A stretch of 64,000 nt of DNA from Candidatus Anammoximicrobium sp. (GCA_012515235.1 JAAYYU010000018.1:1-64000); one strand, 5' to 3'. Positions 1 to 7,117 are shown, counted from the first letter of the stretch. A program made the numbers and translations. Notes: a model not told the origin generated them from the letters alone.

Positions 1-43
1 CCTCACACGGTAGAGGTCACTGGTTCGAGCCCAGTAACGCCCA
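1..43 (+). tRNA. tRNA-Val(CAC), 3' half (cut by window start)
   Basis: The first 43 bases fold as the 3' half of a tRNA. Bases 2-8 are the anticodon loop with anticodon CAC at 4-6. Bases 9-13 are the 3' strand of the anticodon stem and 14-18 a five-base variable loop. Bases 19-23 and 31-35 form a perfect T stem (ACTGG/CCAGT) around TTCGAGC. Bases 36-42 are the 3' acceptor strand AACGCCC, and base 43 is the discriminator A. CCA is not encoded. CAC reads the valine codon GUG. The 5' half lies outside the window, so I cannot confirm that the gene is intact. It is the attachment site of the island that follows. Confidence 0.85.
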
Positions 44-45
44 CT
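2..45 (+). repeat. 44-bp direct repeat, left copy (attL-like, tRNA 3' end)
   Basis: Bases 2-45 are identical to 5056-5099. The match starts inside the anticodon loop, covers the T arm and 3' acceptor strand, and ends two bases past the discriminator. The flanking bases differ (1 is C, 5055 is G; 46 is T, 5100 is G), so the repeat boundaries are exact. A duplicated tRNA 3' end beside integrase remnants is the usual footprint of tyrosine-recombinase integration into a tRNA gene. Confidence 0.9.
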
Positions 46-422
46 TGTCGCAAGGCAAAGCTGAAACACAACTTGCGTTACCTTCCGATGGTCGGAAGTG
101 CAGCCGGTTCCCAGCTACCAAAACGGGAAATACCGTTTTAAGAAGGGGGGAGGTTGCACATGCCGACGCTCGTCCGTCAAGTTCTACCGTTTCCGAGTTC
201 TGTGCGGCGTTCCTGAAACACGCCAAACAGTACTACCGAAAAGACGGAAAGCCGACAGGGGCCGCCGACGTGTACCGCCCCGTCTTGAAGTTGCTCAAAA
301 CGATCTTCGGCAAGACCCGCGCGGCCGAATTCGGGCCGCTAGCAGCAAAGGCCCTGCTGGGCCGAATGCTGAGTGAGGGTGCCTCCAGAAGCAGAATCGG
401 GGCTCTGGCGATCGGCAACTGA
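45..422 (+). pseudogene. Tyrosine recombinase (integrase) N-terminal remnant
   Basis: An open frame of 125 codons starts at the end of the tRNA. Its middle part (FLKHAKQYYRKDGKPTGAAD, then RPVLKLLKTIF and EFGPLAAKALLGRML) resembles the SAM-like core-binding domain of planctomycete tyrosine integrases. The frame then runs into unrelated sequence and stops at 422. No catalytic domain (Arg, HxxR, Tyr) follows in any frame that I can see, so this is a truncated integrase next to its tRNA attachment site. The true N-terminus cannot be placed. The identification rests on remembered family patterns, not on a search. Confidence 0.6.
120..139 (+). terminator. Stem-loop downstream of tRNA-Val
   Basis: AAAACGG (120-126) and CCGTTTT (133-139) make a perfect seven-pair stem with a six-base loop GAAATA. 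The 3' arm ends in four T residues. It sits about 77 bases past the tRNA end, a plausible place for tRNA transcript termination. A similar stem-loop (5167-5184) follows the duplicated tRNA end. Confidence 0.45.
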
Positions 423-633
423 CCACTGACAACGGACGGCTGGCCGGGCGACGAAGCCGTATCTGTCTTGTGGGGGAGATTGCGCGGCCGCGTCAATTGG
501 GGCCGGGGCCCGGATGTCCTTCCGAGAGTCCGCGGACGGTTATTCCGGCGGATCTGCCGCTTTGACAGCGGCATCGCGCGGCACTATGGTGAGGGGCAGG
601 TTCGGACATCGTAGAAAGGGCAAGGGCGGACAC

Positions 634-1083
634 ATGGCCAGCGGTCAACCTGCGAAGGTGTTCATTTCCTCCACTTCCGAGGATTTGAAAGGGCACCGTG
701 AGGCAGCGCGTGACGCGGCCCTCGCCGCCGGGATGCTGCCGGTCATGATGGAGTACTTCACGGCGAGTGGCGCCAGGCCGCCTCTGCCGACCTGCCTGGC
801 CAAAGTCTCCGAGACGGACGTGTTGGTGGTGATCGTGGCACATCGGTACGGCTGGGTGCCGCCCGATCAGCCGGAAGATCAGCACAAGAGCATTACCTGG
901 CTGGAATGCGAACAGGCTGTGTCGGACGGCAAGGAGGTGCTGGCTGTCCTGGTGGACGAGAAGGAGCCCTGGCCGGAGGCGGGTCGCGAAGAGTATCGCC
1001 TGAATGAGGCGATGCGAAACGGGGTAAAGGATCAGCCGTATTGCGCGACTCGCCGGGCGGCAGTCTGTCTGTCATCACCTTGA
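634..1083 (+). CDS. DUF4062 domain protein, truncated
   Basis: The ATG at 634 follows a purine-rich AAGGGCGGA. The 149-residue product begins with KVFISSTSEDLKGHREAARD, the hallmark start of DUF4062, and continues with VLVVIVAHRYGWVP and ITWLECEQAV, which also fit that domain. DUF4062 normally heads much longer proteins, followed by NACHT, TPR or other effector parts. Here the frame leaves the family pattern after the EYRLNEAM segment (about residue 126) and stops at 1083, so the downstream part is missing. The function of DUF4062 is not established; it occurs in signalling- and defence-like proteins. I read this as island cargo in decay. Confidence 0.65.
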   Translation: MASGQPAKVFISSTSEDLKGHREAARDAALAAGMLPVMMEYFTASGARPPLPTCLAKVSETDVLVVIVAHRYGWVPPDQPEDQHKSITWLECEQAVSDGKEVLAVLVDEKEPWPEAGREEYRLNEAMRNGVKDQPYCATRRAAVCLSSP

Positions 1084-1163
1084 GCAAGCGCTGCGAATGT
1101 GGTAACAACGGAACCGCCGTAGCAGCTACGCAACTCGAACTCACCCTTGACAGGAGACCAGCG

Positions 1164-2030
1164 ATGAACACAGGCAAGCTTTCGCGCCGGGTTCTCATCC
1201 ACGGAGCTTCGCTCGCCGGCGCCGGAGTCTTCGCAGCCCGCGTTCTGGCCCGAGACACCGCCGCGGAGATCAAGCGCGTCGTCAAGAAGGGGCGGATCAA
1301 CCAGTCGGCCAGCCGCTGGTGCTACCGCAAGCTCTCGCTCGACGAGCTATGCGAAGCCGGGGCAAAGATCGGCCTGAAAGGCATCGACCTGCTCAAACCT
1401 GATGACTTTCCGACGCTGAAGAAGTACGGCTTGGTCTGTACGATGACTTCCGGCGGTGGCGCTGTTAATGACAAGGCAAAGCACGACCAGGCGATTGCCA
1501 GCATCCACGCCGCGATCGAGGCCAACGCGGAATACGGGTTTCCCAACGTCATCGCCATGTCGGGCAACCGAAATGGAATCCCCGACGACGTGGGAATTGA
1601 AAACGCCGTTGCCGCGCTGAAACAGGTCGCTCTCTTCGCGGAACAGAAGAAGGTCTCCGTTTGTATCGAGTACCTCAACAGCAAGGTCGACCACAAGGGC
1701 TACATGTTCGACAACATGGCTTGGGGCGTCGAGGTCTGCACGCGCGTCGGCTCGCCCAACGTGAAAATCCTGTACGACATCTACCATGCCCAGATCATGG
1801 AGGGTGACATCATCCGCACGATCCAGACTCACAAAGACCTGATCGGCCACTACCATACTGGCGGCAATCCGGGCCGACACGAAATCGACGAAACGCAAGA
1901 GCTGTACTACCCCGCGATCATGCGGGCCATCGCCGAGACCGGATTCACCGGCTACGTCGCCCACGAATTCGTGCCGACACGGGATCCACTCACGTCGCTG
2001 GCCCAGGCCGTCGAAATTTGCGACGTTTGA
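1164..2030 (+). CDS. Sugar phosphate isomerase/epimerase-like TIM-barrel protein (hydroxypyruvate isomerase-like)
   Basis: A 288-residue protein whose ATG at 1164 follows CAGGAGACC. The N-terminus (SRRVLIHGASLAGAGVFAAR) has two arginines and a hydrophobic stretch, like the Tat-type leaders common on planctomycete members of this family. The body fits the AP-endonuclease-family-2/xylose-isomerase-like TIM barrel. CIEYLN, KILYDIYHAQIMEGD, HYHTGGNPGRHEID and GYVAHEFVPT carry the Glu, Asp, His and Glu residues that bind the divalent metal in hydroxypyruvate isomerases. It is probably a sugar or keto-acid isomerase exported or anchored at the membrane; the substrate is unknown. It lies inside the tRNA-Val island between two truncated genes. 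Confidence 0.75.
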   Translation: MNTGKLSRRVLIHGASLAGAGVFAARVLARDTAAEIKRVVKKGRINQSASRWCYRKLSLDELCEAGAKIGLKGIDLLKPDDFPTLKKYGLVCTMTSGGGAVNDKAKHDQAIASIHAAIEANAEYGFPNVIAMSGNRNGIPDDVGIENAVAALKQVALFAEQKKVSVCIEYLNSKVDHKGYMFDNMAWGVEVCTRVGSPNVKILYDIYHAQIMEGDIIRTIQTHKDLIGHYHTGGNPGRHEIDETQELYYPAIMRAIAETGFTGYVAHEFVPTRDPLTSLAQAVEICDV

Positions 2031-2094
2031 ATGGGCGGATGTCACCCAGACACGGGCGAACCGGGGGCGAGGGGGAAGTGGGCGGCCGTGGCCC

Positions 2095-2308
2095 CCACTT
2101 CTCCGATGGGTACGACAAGAGCTACTACCATCAGTACGCGGGGCAGATGGCGGTTGACCCGACCGGGCCAGCGGGAGCCTTCATTCGTGTGATCCGGGGC
2201 GGCGACTGGGACCATGAGGGCGTCCGCTGTCGCCGGGCGAGTCGCCTCAAGACCCTCGCCGGTAACAAGACGTCTTTCCTCGGGTTCCGCTTGGCCCTCA
2301 CTCAGTAG
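2095..2308 (+). pseudogene. C-terminal remnant of a formylglycine-generating-enzyme-like (SUMF1/FGE-sulfatase) protein
   Basis: From about 2095 the translation reads HFSDGYDKSYYHQY, then DPTGPAGAFIRVIRGGDWDH, CRRASR and FLGFRLAL, ending at TAG 2306-2308. This matches the last 70 or so residues of SUMF1-type domains, with the typical VxRGGxW, CRxAxR and GFRLA signatures. No start codon or N-terminal domain precedes it; upstream is the stop of the TIM-barrel gene. One possibility is that it and the DUF4062 N-terminus (634-1083) are the two ends of one larger gene disrupted in the island. They are in different frames, so this is only a suggestion. Confidence 0.6.
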
Positions 2309-2807
2309 GTCGCGTGAACCCGACACGGGGGAACGGCGGGGCACGTGGGCGGCTTGACCAGCACCTGCCGGATTGCGGCCAGGCGGCTGACGCTCACAGG
2401 CGGGGCCTATCGTGTGGCTGACGGGGATGACTGGGGAAGTGGCGTAGGTGGGGAAGTATTTGCCGGATCGCGGACAGGCGGCTACGTCGCGACGCCGGAA
2501 CCACGAACCACAGCCCCTGCCGGATCGCGGCCAGCCCACGCTCACAGGCGGGGCCGATCGTGTGGGCGTTCGGCTGCCTGGGGCCGCGGCCGGACGGCTG
2601 ACGACACGGCGGTGGCGATTGCGGCCAGGGGCGTAACGCCGCGGCTGTCATGCTCCCACCCGACCGGCTTGCCTTCGCCGACCTCCGTGGTTAGCCTCAG
2701 TCCTGTGGGAGCAGAATGTCTGCCTGTCACTTCTGGTCGCGCGCCTTGCGCTGCCGGAAGAGTCTGATGCGGCGTCCATCGTTCCGTCGTCGAATCTGAA
2801 AACCTCC
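2309..2807. repeat. Gene-free island spacer with short dispersed repeats
   Basis: I see no credible gene here. A 28-bp segment at 2390-2417 (beginning ACGCTCACAGGCGGGGCC) recurs at 2538-2565 with one mismatch. A second motif, CTGCCGGATyGCGGmCAG, occurs near 2365, 2460 (first C replaced by T) and 2517, and again outside this stretch near 3851. The second of these is followed by CTACGTCGCGACGCCGG (2482-2498), which also follows the copy near 3851. The phrase GACACGGGsGAAC appears at 2047-2059, 2321-2333 and 3926-3938. The repeats look non-coding and are confined to the island. Confidence 0.6.
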
Positions 2808-3761
2808 ATGTTACAACGCCATTTGATTGTCTGGCTGGTGCTCTCGTCTGGCGTCGCGTTGTTCTGGCAGCGTTGGTTTCCAGATCTGTTTGACCCATTT
2901 GTGGCCAGCAAACCGCTGCTGCCGGCGCTGATCACCATCACGATGTTTGTGATCGGCTGCATGTTGCCGCGCGATGAAGTGCGGCAAGTTTTCCGACGCT
3001 GGCCGCTGGTGTTCAGCGGCACGGCGGTCCAGTATCTCACTATGCCCGCGCTGGCCTACTGCTTTGCGCATGCTTGGGGACTGTCGGGCGATTATCTAAC
3101 CGGTTTGCTTCTGGTGGGATGCGTGCCGGGGGCCATGGCCTCGAACGTGCTGACCTTCAACGCGCGCGGCAATACCAGCTACTCGGTGAGCTTGACGACA
3201 ACGGCCACGCTGCTCTCGCCCGGGGCCGTGCCGATCGCCTTGGGCATCGCCGCCCACGCCCAGCAGGAGATCGATGCCCAGCAGTTGTTGAGAACGGCTG
3301 GGAACCTCCTACTGACGGTCGTGATCCCGGTGATTTCGGGCCATGTGCTGACGCGGCGGTTTGCCGGATTCGGAATCCGGGCGGTGCGACGAGGCCCGGT
3401 GGTGGCGAACGTGGCCATCCTCTGGATCATCGCGACCGTCGTCGGACTCAGTCGCGAGCGGTTGCTCGGCGTCGATTCCAGCGTGCCCATGGCACGTCTC
3501 TTCGGAGCCCTGATCTCGATTAACCTGGGAGGCTATCTCGCGGGCTATGCCAGCGGAGCGTTGTTGCGGCTTCCGGAGCCGATGCGGCGCGCCCTGACGT
3601 TGGAGATCGGCATGCAGAACGCTGGCCTGGGAGCGACGCTGGCGACGCAGCTTTTCACCAGCGACGCCGTGGCCCTGGCGCCGGCCATCTACACCTTCGG
3701 CTGTATGCTCACCGGGACGGTCCTGGCCAAAATCTGGTCCCTCCGGCCACCCAACGAGTGA
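2808..3761 (+). CDS. Bile acid:sodium symporter (BASS) family transporter
   Basis: A 317-residue polytopic membrane protein with nine or ten hydrophobic segments. Family features are GCMLPRDEVRQVF early on, GLLLVGCVPGAMASNVLTF (a discontinuous helix with conserved Gly/Pro), SLTTTATLLSPGAVP, and near the end EIGMQNAGLGATLA, the second unwound helix of the BASS fold. Members move bile acids, pantothenate, pyruvate or other organic anions with sodium; the substrate here cannot be predicted. The start at 2808 has no strong ribosome-binding site, but it directly precedes the first hydrophobic segment. It lies within the tRNA-Val island and appears intact. Confidence 0.8.
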   Translation: MLQRHLIVWLVLSSGVALFWQRWFPDLFDPFVASKPLLPALITITMFVIGCMLPRDEVRQVFRRWPLVFSGTAVQYLTMPALAYCFAHAWGLSGDYLTGLLLVGCVPGAMASNVLTFNARGNTSYSVSLTTTATLLSPGAVPIALGIAAHAQQEIDAQQLLRTAGNLLLTVVIPVISGHVLTRRFAGFGIRAVRRGPVVANVAILWIIATVVGLSRERLLGVDSSVPMARLFGALISINLGGYLAGYASGALLRLPEPMRRALTLEIGMQNAGLGATLATQLFTSDAVALAPAIYTFGCMLTGTVLAKIWSLRPPNE

Positions 3762-4097
3762 ATACTCTGGGGCACTTGTGCCAGACCCAACCAGCCTGTT
3801 GGAAAGAACACCGGGAGCGATGCCTGGCTGCCGGGTGACAGCAGCCAGCCCCTGCCGGATCGCCGCCAAGCGGCTACGTCGCGACGCCGGGGCACCCCCC
3901 CAGCCACGACTTCCGCCCGTGAACGCGACACGGGCGAACGTGGGCGACCTGGGTGCGGATGGCGACGGAACAGCAGGTTTCAGCTGACGTGGGCGAGGCT
4001 TTCTATGACGGTAACGGTGGTGGGTTGCCTTCGCGCATCACCGGCGCACCACAGCGCCCGTTGTTGTGGACGTGAAACGTACGATGTACCGTGAATG
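3762..4097. repeat. Gene-free island spacer with another copy of the island repeat
   Basis: No gene is visible. Bases 3846-3890 (CAGCCCCTGCCGGATCGC, then CGGCTACGTCGCGACGCCGG) repeat the motifs found at 2459-2536 in the same orientation. Bases 3926-3938 (GACACGGGCGAAC) echo the segments near 2050 and 2325. The stretch contributes only shadow reading frames. Confidence 0.5.
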
Positions 4098-4439
4098 TCA
4101 TCTCGCCGCCTCCTCCGCCAGCGTCTTGATCCCCGCCGGGGGGAACTTGATCGCCTGGTCGCCAGCAGCCCCGTCGAAGCCCACGGATTCGATCAGCAGG
4201 TTGAGCACACGCTCCTGCTCCCTGGGCTTCAGGGCGTCCCACACGCCGTCGAAAGCCGCCAGCGCAGCCGCGACCTCGTCGTCGCTCACCACCTCGCGTT
4301 GCAGCCCGACCAACGCATTCCGGATTTCCGAAAGTCGGCGTTCGGCCTCGCCAATGCGATCGTTGGCGTCGGCCATGCGGCAAGCCCCGGAACGAAACAC
4401 GGCGGCGCTCAGCAACGCCCCTGCGGAAGCGGAATCCAA
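4098..4439 (-). pseudogene. Large serine recombinase, C-terminal remnant
   Basis: The translation contains RIGEAERRLSEIRNALVGLQ, VVSDDEVAAALAAFDGVWDA, LKPREQERVLNLLIESVGFD and IKFPPAGIKTLAEE. This is the coiled-coil and terminal segment of planctomycete large serine recombinases, whose last residues commonly read like LIERVxYDG, then F, then GIKTLAxE. The resolvase catalytic domain and zinc-ribbon recombinase domain are absent; 55 bases upstream another gene ends. It is therefore a tail fragment of a second, unrelated recombinase in the island. The start is arbitrary. Identification is by pattern memory. Confidence 0.6.
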
Positions 4440-4494
4440 AACGAAGACCGGGATGCCGGCCAGCCGAAGCGAGGCGACCGCCGGTCCCGAAAAC

Positions 4495-4758
4495 TCAGGA
4501 GTGAAGCCCCGGCTTCACCTGCTTGGCCAGCTTCCGCGGCCCGATGAAGATCTCCGCCGGCGTCTGCAGCACCTCGGCGATAGCGGCGACTGTCCGCAGA
4601 TTCGGACTCCGCCGGCCGCGTTCCATGTCGCAGATGTAGCTCGGAGGAACCCCCAGTCTCCTCGCCACTTCGGATTGCGACAGCCCCTTGATCTCCCGAA
4701 TCGTCTTCAGATTCCGGCGAAACCGGTCCAGCACTTCGTCGGCGGTCATGGTGCGCAT
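4495..4758 (-). CDS. XRE-family helix-turn-helix transcriptional regulator
   Basis: An 87-residue protein that is almost entirely one Cro/C1-type HTH domain. FRRNLKTIREIKGLSQSEVA and RRLGVPPSYICDMERGRRSP cover helices 1-4, with the recognition helix around PPSYICDMERG. NLRTVAAIAEVLQTPAEIF completes the five-helix bundle. No sensor domain is present, so it resembles small island or phage repressors and antitoxin-like regulators. The gene follows inverted repeats at 4885-4967 that could be its operators. No toxin partner is apparent nearby. Confidence 0.8.
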   Translation of the reverse strand: MRTMTADEVLDRFRRNLKTIREIKGLSQSEVARRLGVPPSYICDMERGRRSPNLRTVAAIAEVLQTPAEIFIGPRKLAKQVKPGLHS

Positions 4759-5055
4759 CCCAGGGGACTGAGGGCCATCACGGTTTCACTGTACCTGTTT
4801 GCCGATGAACATCAAGCATGGGGCAACGGGGCTGACGTGGGGACATCGAGATCGGCCAGAGGGGCAATTGTGATCGAATGTTCGCGTTTTGCCAAAACGG
4901 TATTTACTATCTTGCGCTTGCCCCCATCGGTAGTAATACGGCTTATTCCTTGGGAAACCGTATACGGAGGCCTACGTTTGCAACGGCGGGTTTTCGAGTA
5001 GAATCCATCAAAATCCTTGGGAAAGCCGGCAGAAAACGCAAGGCCTTTTGAGTCG
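4759..5055. promoter_or_regulatory. Island right-end control region with inverted and direct repeats
   Basis: This AT-richer DNA lies between the XRE gene and the right tRNA repeat. CGTTTTG and CAAAACG form a 15-bp inverted repeat at 4885-4899. CCGTATACGG at 4958-4967 is a perfect palindrome. TCCTTGGGAAA occurs twice, at 4947-4957 and 5014-5024. GTATTTACTA (4900-4909) and TAGTAATAC (4931-4939) are an imperfect inverted pair. Such an arrangement suits repressor operators or recombinase arm-type sites. This is inference only. Confidence 0.35.
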
Positions 5056-5099
5056 CTCACACGGTAGAGGTCACTGGTTCGAGCCCAGTAACGCCCACT
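5056..5099 (+). repeat. 44-bp direct repeat, right copy (attR-like, tRNA-Val 3' fragment)
   Basis: Identical to 2-45. The upstream bases (AGTCG) cannot complete the anticodon stem (GGTAG), so this is only a tRNA 3' fragment and not a second gene. It marks the right boundary of the roughly 5.05-kb island. Confidence 0.9.
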
Positions 5100-5278
5100 G
5101 GTTTGAACGCCAGCCGAAACGAAAAGTTACGTCACCTGGCGATCGTCGGCAGTGCGGCGGACCCCGAAAGGCATTTACGCCTTTTCAACAACAGGGGTGT
5201 CGCTCGCTGAAGCTCACTTCTCGCCCGCCGAAGTACGCCTGCCACAAGGGCGGGGTTACAAAGGTTGACGGCGGCTAA
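5100..5278 (+). pseudogene. Second integrase N-terminal remnant and tRNA-downstream region
   Basis: DNA after the right tRNA copy resembles DNA after the left one. CCGAAACG, CGTCACCT, CGATCGTCGGCAGTGC and a stem-loop correspond to TGAAACAC, CGTTACCT, CGATGGTCGGAAGTGC and the stem-loop at 120-139. Near the end, one frame reads RPPKYACHKGGVTKVDGG and stops at 5276-5278. This resembles the PKYxxHKxxGxAxVxxxG opening of planctomycete integrases. I take it as a decayed integrase 5' end left by another element that used the same site. Confidence 0.4.
5167..5184 (+). terminator. Stem-loop downstream of the duplicated tRNA end
   Basis: AAAGGC (5167-5172) and GCCTTT (5179-5184) form a perfect six-pair stem with loop ATTTAC, followed by TTC. 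Position and shape match the stem-loop at 120-139. Confidence 0.35.
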
Positions 5279-5289
5279 ACGAGTCGGCG

Positions 5290-5385
5290 ATGCTGGCGTG
5301 CAGTATGTATGCGGACTTGAATTCGATCGGGGCGAGGGTGGCCGCGATTCTGGAGACCAGTCAGCACACGCTGGCGGTCGAGTGA
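5290..5385 (+). pseudogene. Fragment of a Y1/REP-associated tyrosine transposase-like protein
   Basis: A 31-codon open stretch contains CSMYADLNSI, then ARVAAILETSQHT. This closely follows the conserved MYVDLNPIRAG...AxTPExSxHT segment of REP-associated (Y1-type) transposases, which lies after the catalytic Tyr. Neither the HUH motif nor the Tyr is recognisable nearby. A weak RVFLPM echo of the C-terminal part lies near 5590. It is therefore a decayed transposase. It sits 344 bp from R1 copy 1 (5729-5824), a palindromic repeat of the type such enzymes mobilise. Confidence 0.45.
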
Positions 5386-5728
5386 ATTCACGGAGGCGAG
5401 GCGGCCAGCACTGCGGATCGTGGTCGCGGGGGCTTGGCCACGCAACGGTGGCGGACGGCGAACCAGCGTTCAGTTCCGCGGGCCAAGTGGGCGCGGCGTG
5501 ACAGTTGGCTCAGGCCGATTGAATTTGGCCGCGTCGTCGGCACGCGCGGTCCCAGAGGCGCCGGCCGGCCCGGCCTTGAATAATCGGGTCTTCTTGCCGA
5601 TGCGGACGCAGTCTCCGCGCTTCCTGGCAGTGCCGGCTCAAGTCCTTGTCGCTTCTCGCTTCTCGCCGCGGCGGGAGTTGATCGACGAACAGGAGGTCGG
5701 CGTTTGGCTGTTCCGTCGGCAAAGGAAT
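5386..5728. other. Gene-free stretch
   Basis: I see no intact gene in this interval. It may contain further decayed sequence of the transposase fragment upstream. The next structured element is palindromic repeat R1 copy 1 at 5729-5824. Confidence 0.4.
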
Positions 5729-5824
5729 GGGGTCAGGCTTACAGAATTCAGTTTGGGCTGATTGTGGCATCAGGCATAGGGGGCGACGCTGCTGGCCCAA
5801 CTTGAATTCTGTAAGCCTGACCCC
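5729..5824. repeat. Palindromic repeat R1, copy 1 (core only)
   Basis: The ends are perfect 22-bp inverted repeats. The left end starts GGGGTCAGGCTTACAGAATT at 5729, and the right end finishes AATTCTGTAAGCCTGACCCC at 5824. The inner stem is degenerate compared with copies 2 and 3. GGCACCGAAACC follows, as in copy 2. It lies about 50 bp past the stop of the aldo/keto reductase gene, in the gap between that gene and the island. Confidence 0.8.
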
Positions 5825-5875
5825 GGCACCGAAACCTGGCGTTGCGTTTGCAGCTACGGGGTAGGATCAGGCCGA

Positions 5876-6847
5876 TCACTGAGACCAGTCGGTCGGCTGG
5901 CGGTCCCAGCGGTGCCGGGCCAATTCGTCCAGCAGCGGGGGCTCCAGCGGCCCCGCCCGGCTTGCCGCCAGATTCGATTCGACGTGCGTCACTTTGCGCA
6001 TGCCGGGGATCACGGTGCTGACGGTGGGTTCCGCCAGGATGAACCGCAAGGCCATTTCGGGCATGGTCGCTCCGGCGGGAACCAGCGGCTTCAGTCGATC
6101 CGCCCGCTCGACGCTGGCTCTCAGGTTCTCGGGCACGAAATACGTGTTCCGCCAATCGCCTGGCGGCCAGCGACTGTCCACGGTCAGTGTCCCGGTCAAC
6201 GTGCCCTCGTCGAACGGCACGCGGGCAATCACCGCGACATTGCTTTCGCGGCAAGCCGGGAACAGGTCGTCCTGCGGGTTCTGGTCGAAGATGTTGTAGA
6301 TCACCTGGACCGCGTCGATCAGCCCGCTCTGGACGGCTCGCACTCCGTTCCAGGGTTCCCAGCGGTTCAAGCTCACGCCGATCGCGTGAATCAGGCCCTG
6401 CGATTTAAGTTCCAGCAGTTTGGTGATCCAACGTTCGTCCTGCAACCATGTGTCTTCCCAGGTGTGGAGTTGCAGCAGATCGAAGGACGGCAGTCCGGCG
6501 TTCTTCAGGCTGCTTTCCACGTACTCTTGGACGTGGTCCGGCGGATAGCTTTCGTCCAGGGTGTAGTGCCGGACGCTGGGCCATTTGCGATTCTTGGGCG
6601 GGACCTTCGTGGCGGTGTACAGCTTGACTTGCGGATTGGCCCGCACCAGTTCGCCCAACAGGCTTTCGCTGCGGCCCGCGCCATACGCCCAGGCGGTATC
6701 GAAGAAGTTGCAGCCCAATTCGACCGCCCGCTGCAAAGCCTGACGCGACTGGTCGTCATCCGAGCCCGTCCAGCCGGCCATGCCCCACATGCCGTATCCG
6801 ATCTCGCTGACTTGCCATCCGCTTCTGCCAAAGGTCCGGTATCTCAT
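5876..6847 (-). CDS. Aldo/keto reductase
   Basis: A 323-residue NAD(P)H-dependent oxidoreductase with the (beta/alpha)8 AKR fold. MRYRTFGRSGWQVSEIGYGM starts the barrel. The catalytic tetrad is visible as Asp and Tyr in FFDTAWAYG, Lys in YTATKVPP and His in LLQLHTWED. IHAIGVSLNRWEP and TVIPGMRKVTHVESNL are further family patterns, the latter in the cofactor-binding C-terminal part. Length is normal. The start ATG at 6847 is followed immediately by the first strand. It is probably a cytosolic reductase of aldehydes or sugars; the substrate cannot be predicted. It stands alone between R1 copy 1 and a divergent methyltransferase gene. Confidence 0.9.
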   Translation of the reverse strand: MRYRTFGRSGWQVSEIGYGMWGMAGWTGSDDDQSRQALQRAVELGCNFFDTAWAYGAGRSESLLGELVRANPQVKLYTATKVPPKNRKWPSVRHYTLDESYPPDHVQEYVESSLKNAGLPSFDLLQLHTWEDTWLQDERWITKLLELKSQGLIHAIGVSLNRWEPWNGVRAVQSGLIDAVQVIYNIFDQNPQDDLFPACRESNVAVIARVPFDEGTLTGTLTVDSRWPPGDWRNTYFVPENLRASVERADRLKPLVPAGATMPEMALRFILAEPTVSTVIPGMRKVTHVESNLAASRAGPLEPPLLDELARHRWDRQPTDWSQ

Positions 6848-7117
6848 ACGATCGCTCTCCTAGTGGGATTTCAGACAGGCGTGTTGTGTTATAATCCACG
6901 CTTCAGAATTTCGGGAGTGGGCAGGCGGGAACAAGTTCGGACAGGTTGGCCAATGCGGCCCAGCGGCGGCCGGGGCCTGGGGTTGGGCGTCACGCACGAT
7001 GCCTGGTAGACTTGGCGATCCGGCCCGAATTCTGCTCTGCTGGGAAAACACGTAACTGACTGCGGCGCAGATCGCGAGGTCGGCCTGCGGAGTAAACTTC
7101 ATCGGACAGGACGCAAC

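Noticed and set aside
514-633. In-frame N-terminal extension of the DUF4062 gene
   Set aside because: The ATG at 634 has a purine-rich ribosome-binding site and starts just before the conserved KVFISST motif; upstream codons show no conservation pattern.
5056-5099. Second tRNA-Val gene
   Set aside because: Only the 3' part is present; the upstream bases cannot form the anticodon stem, D arm or 5' acceptor strand.
6867-6895. Promoter with TATAAT at 6890-6895 for the methyltransferase gene
   Set aside because: The -10 box is perfect, but no -35 box is recognisable at a suitable distance and the start codon is over 220 bases away.
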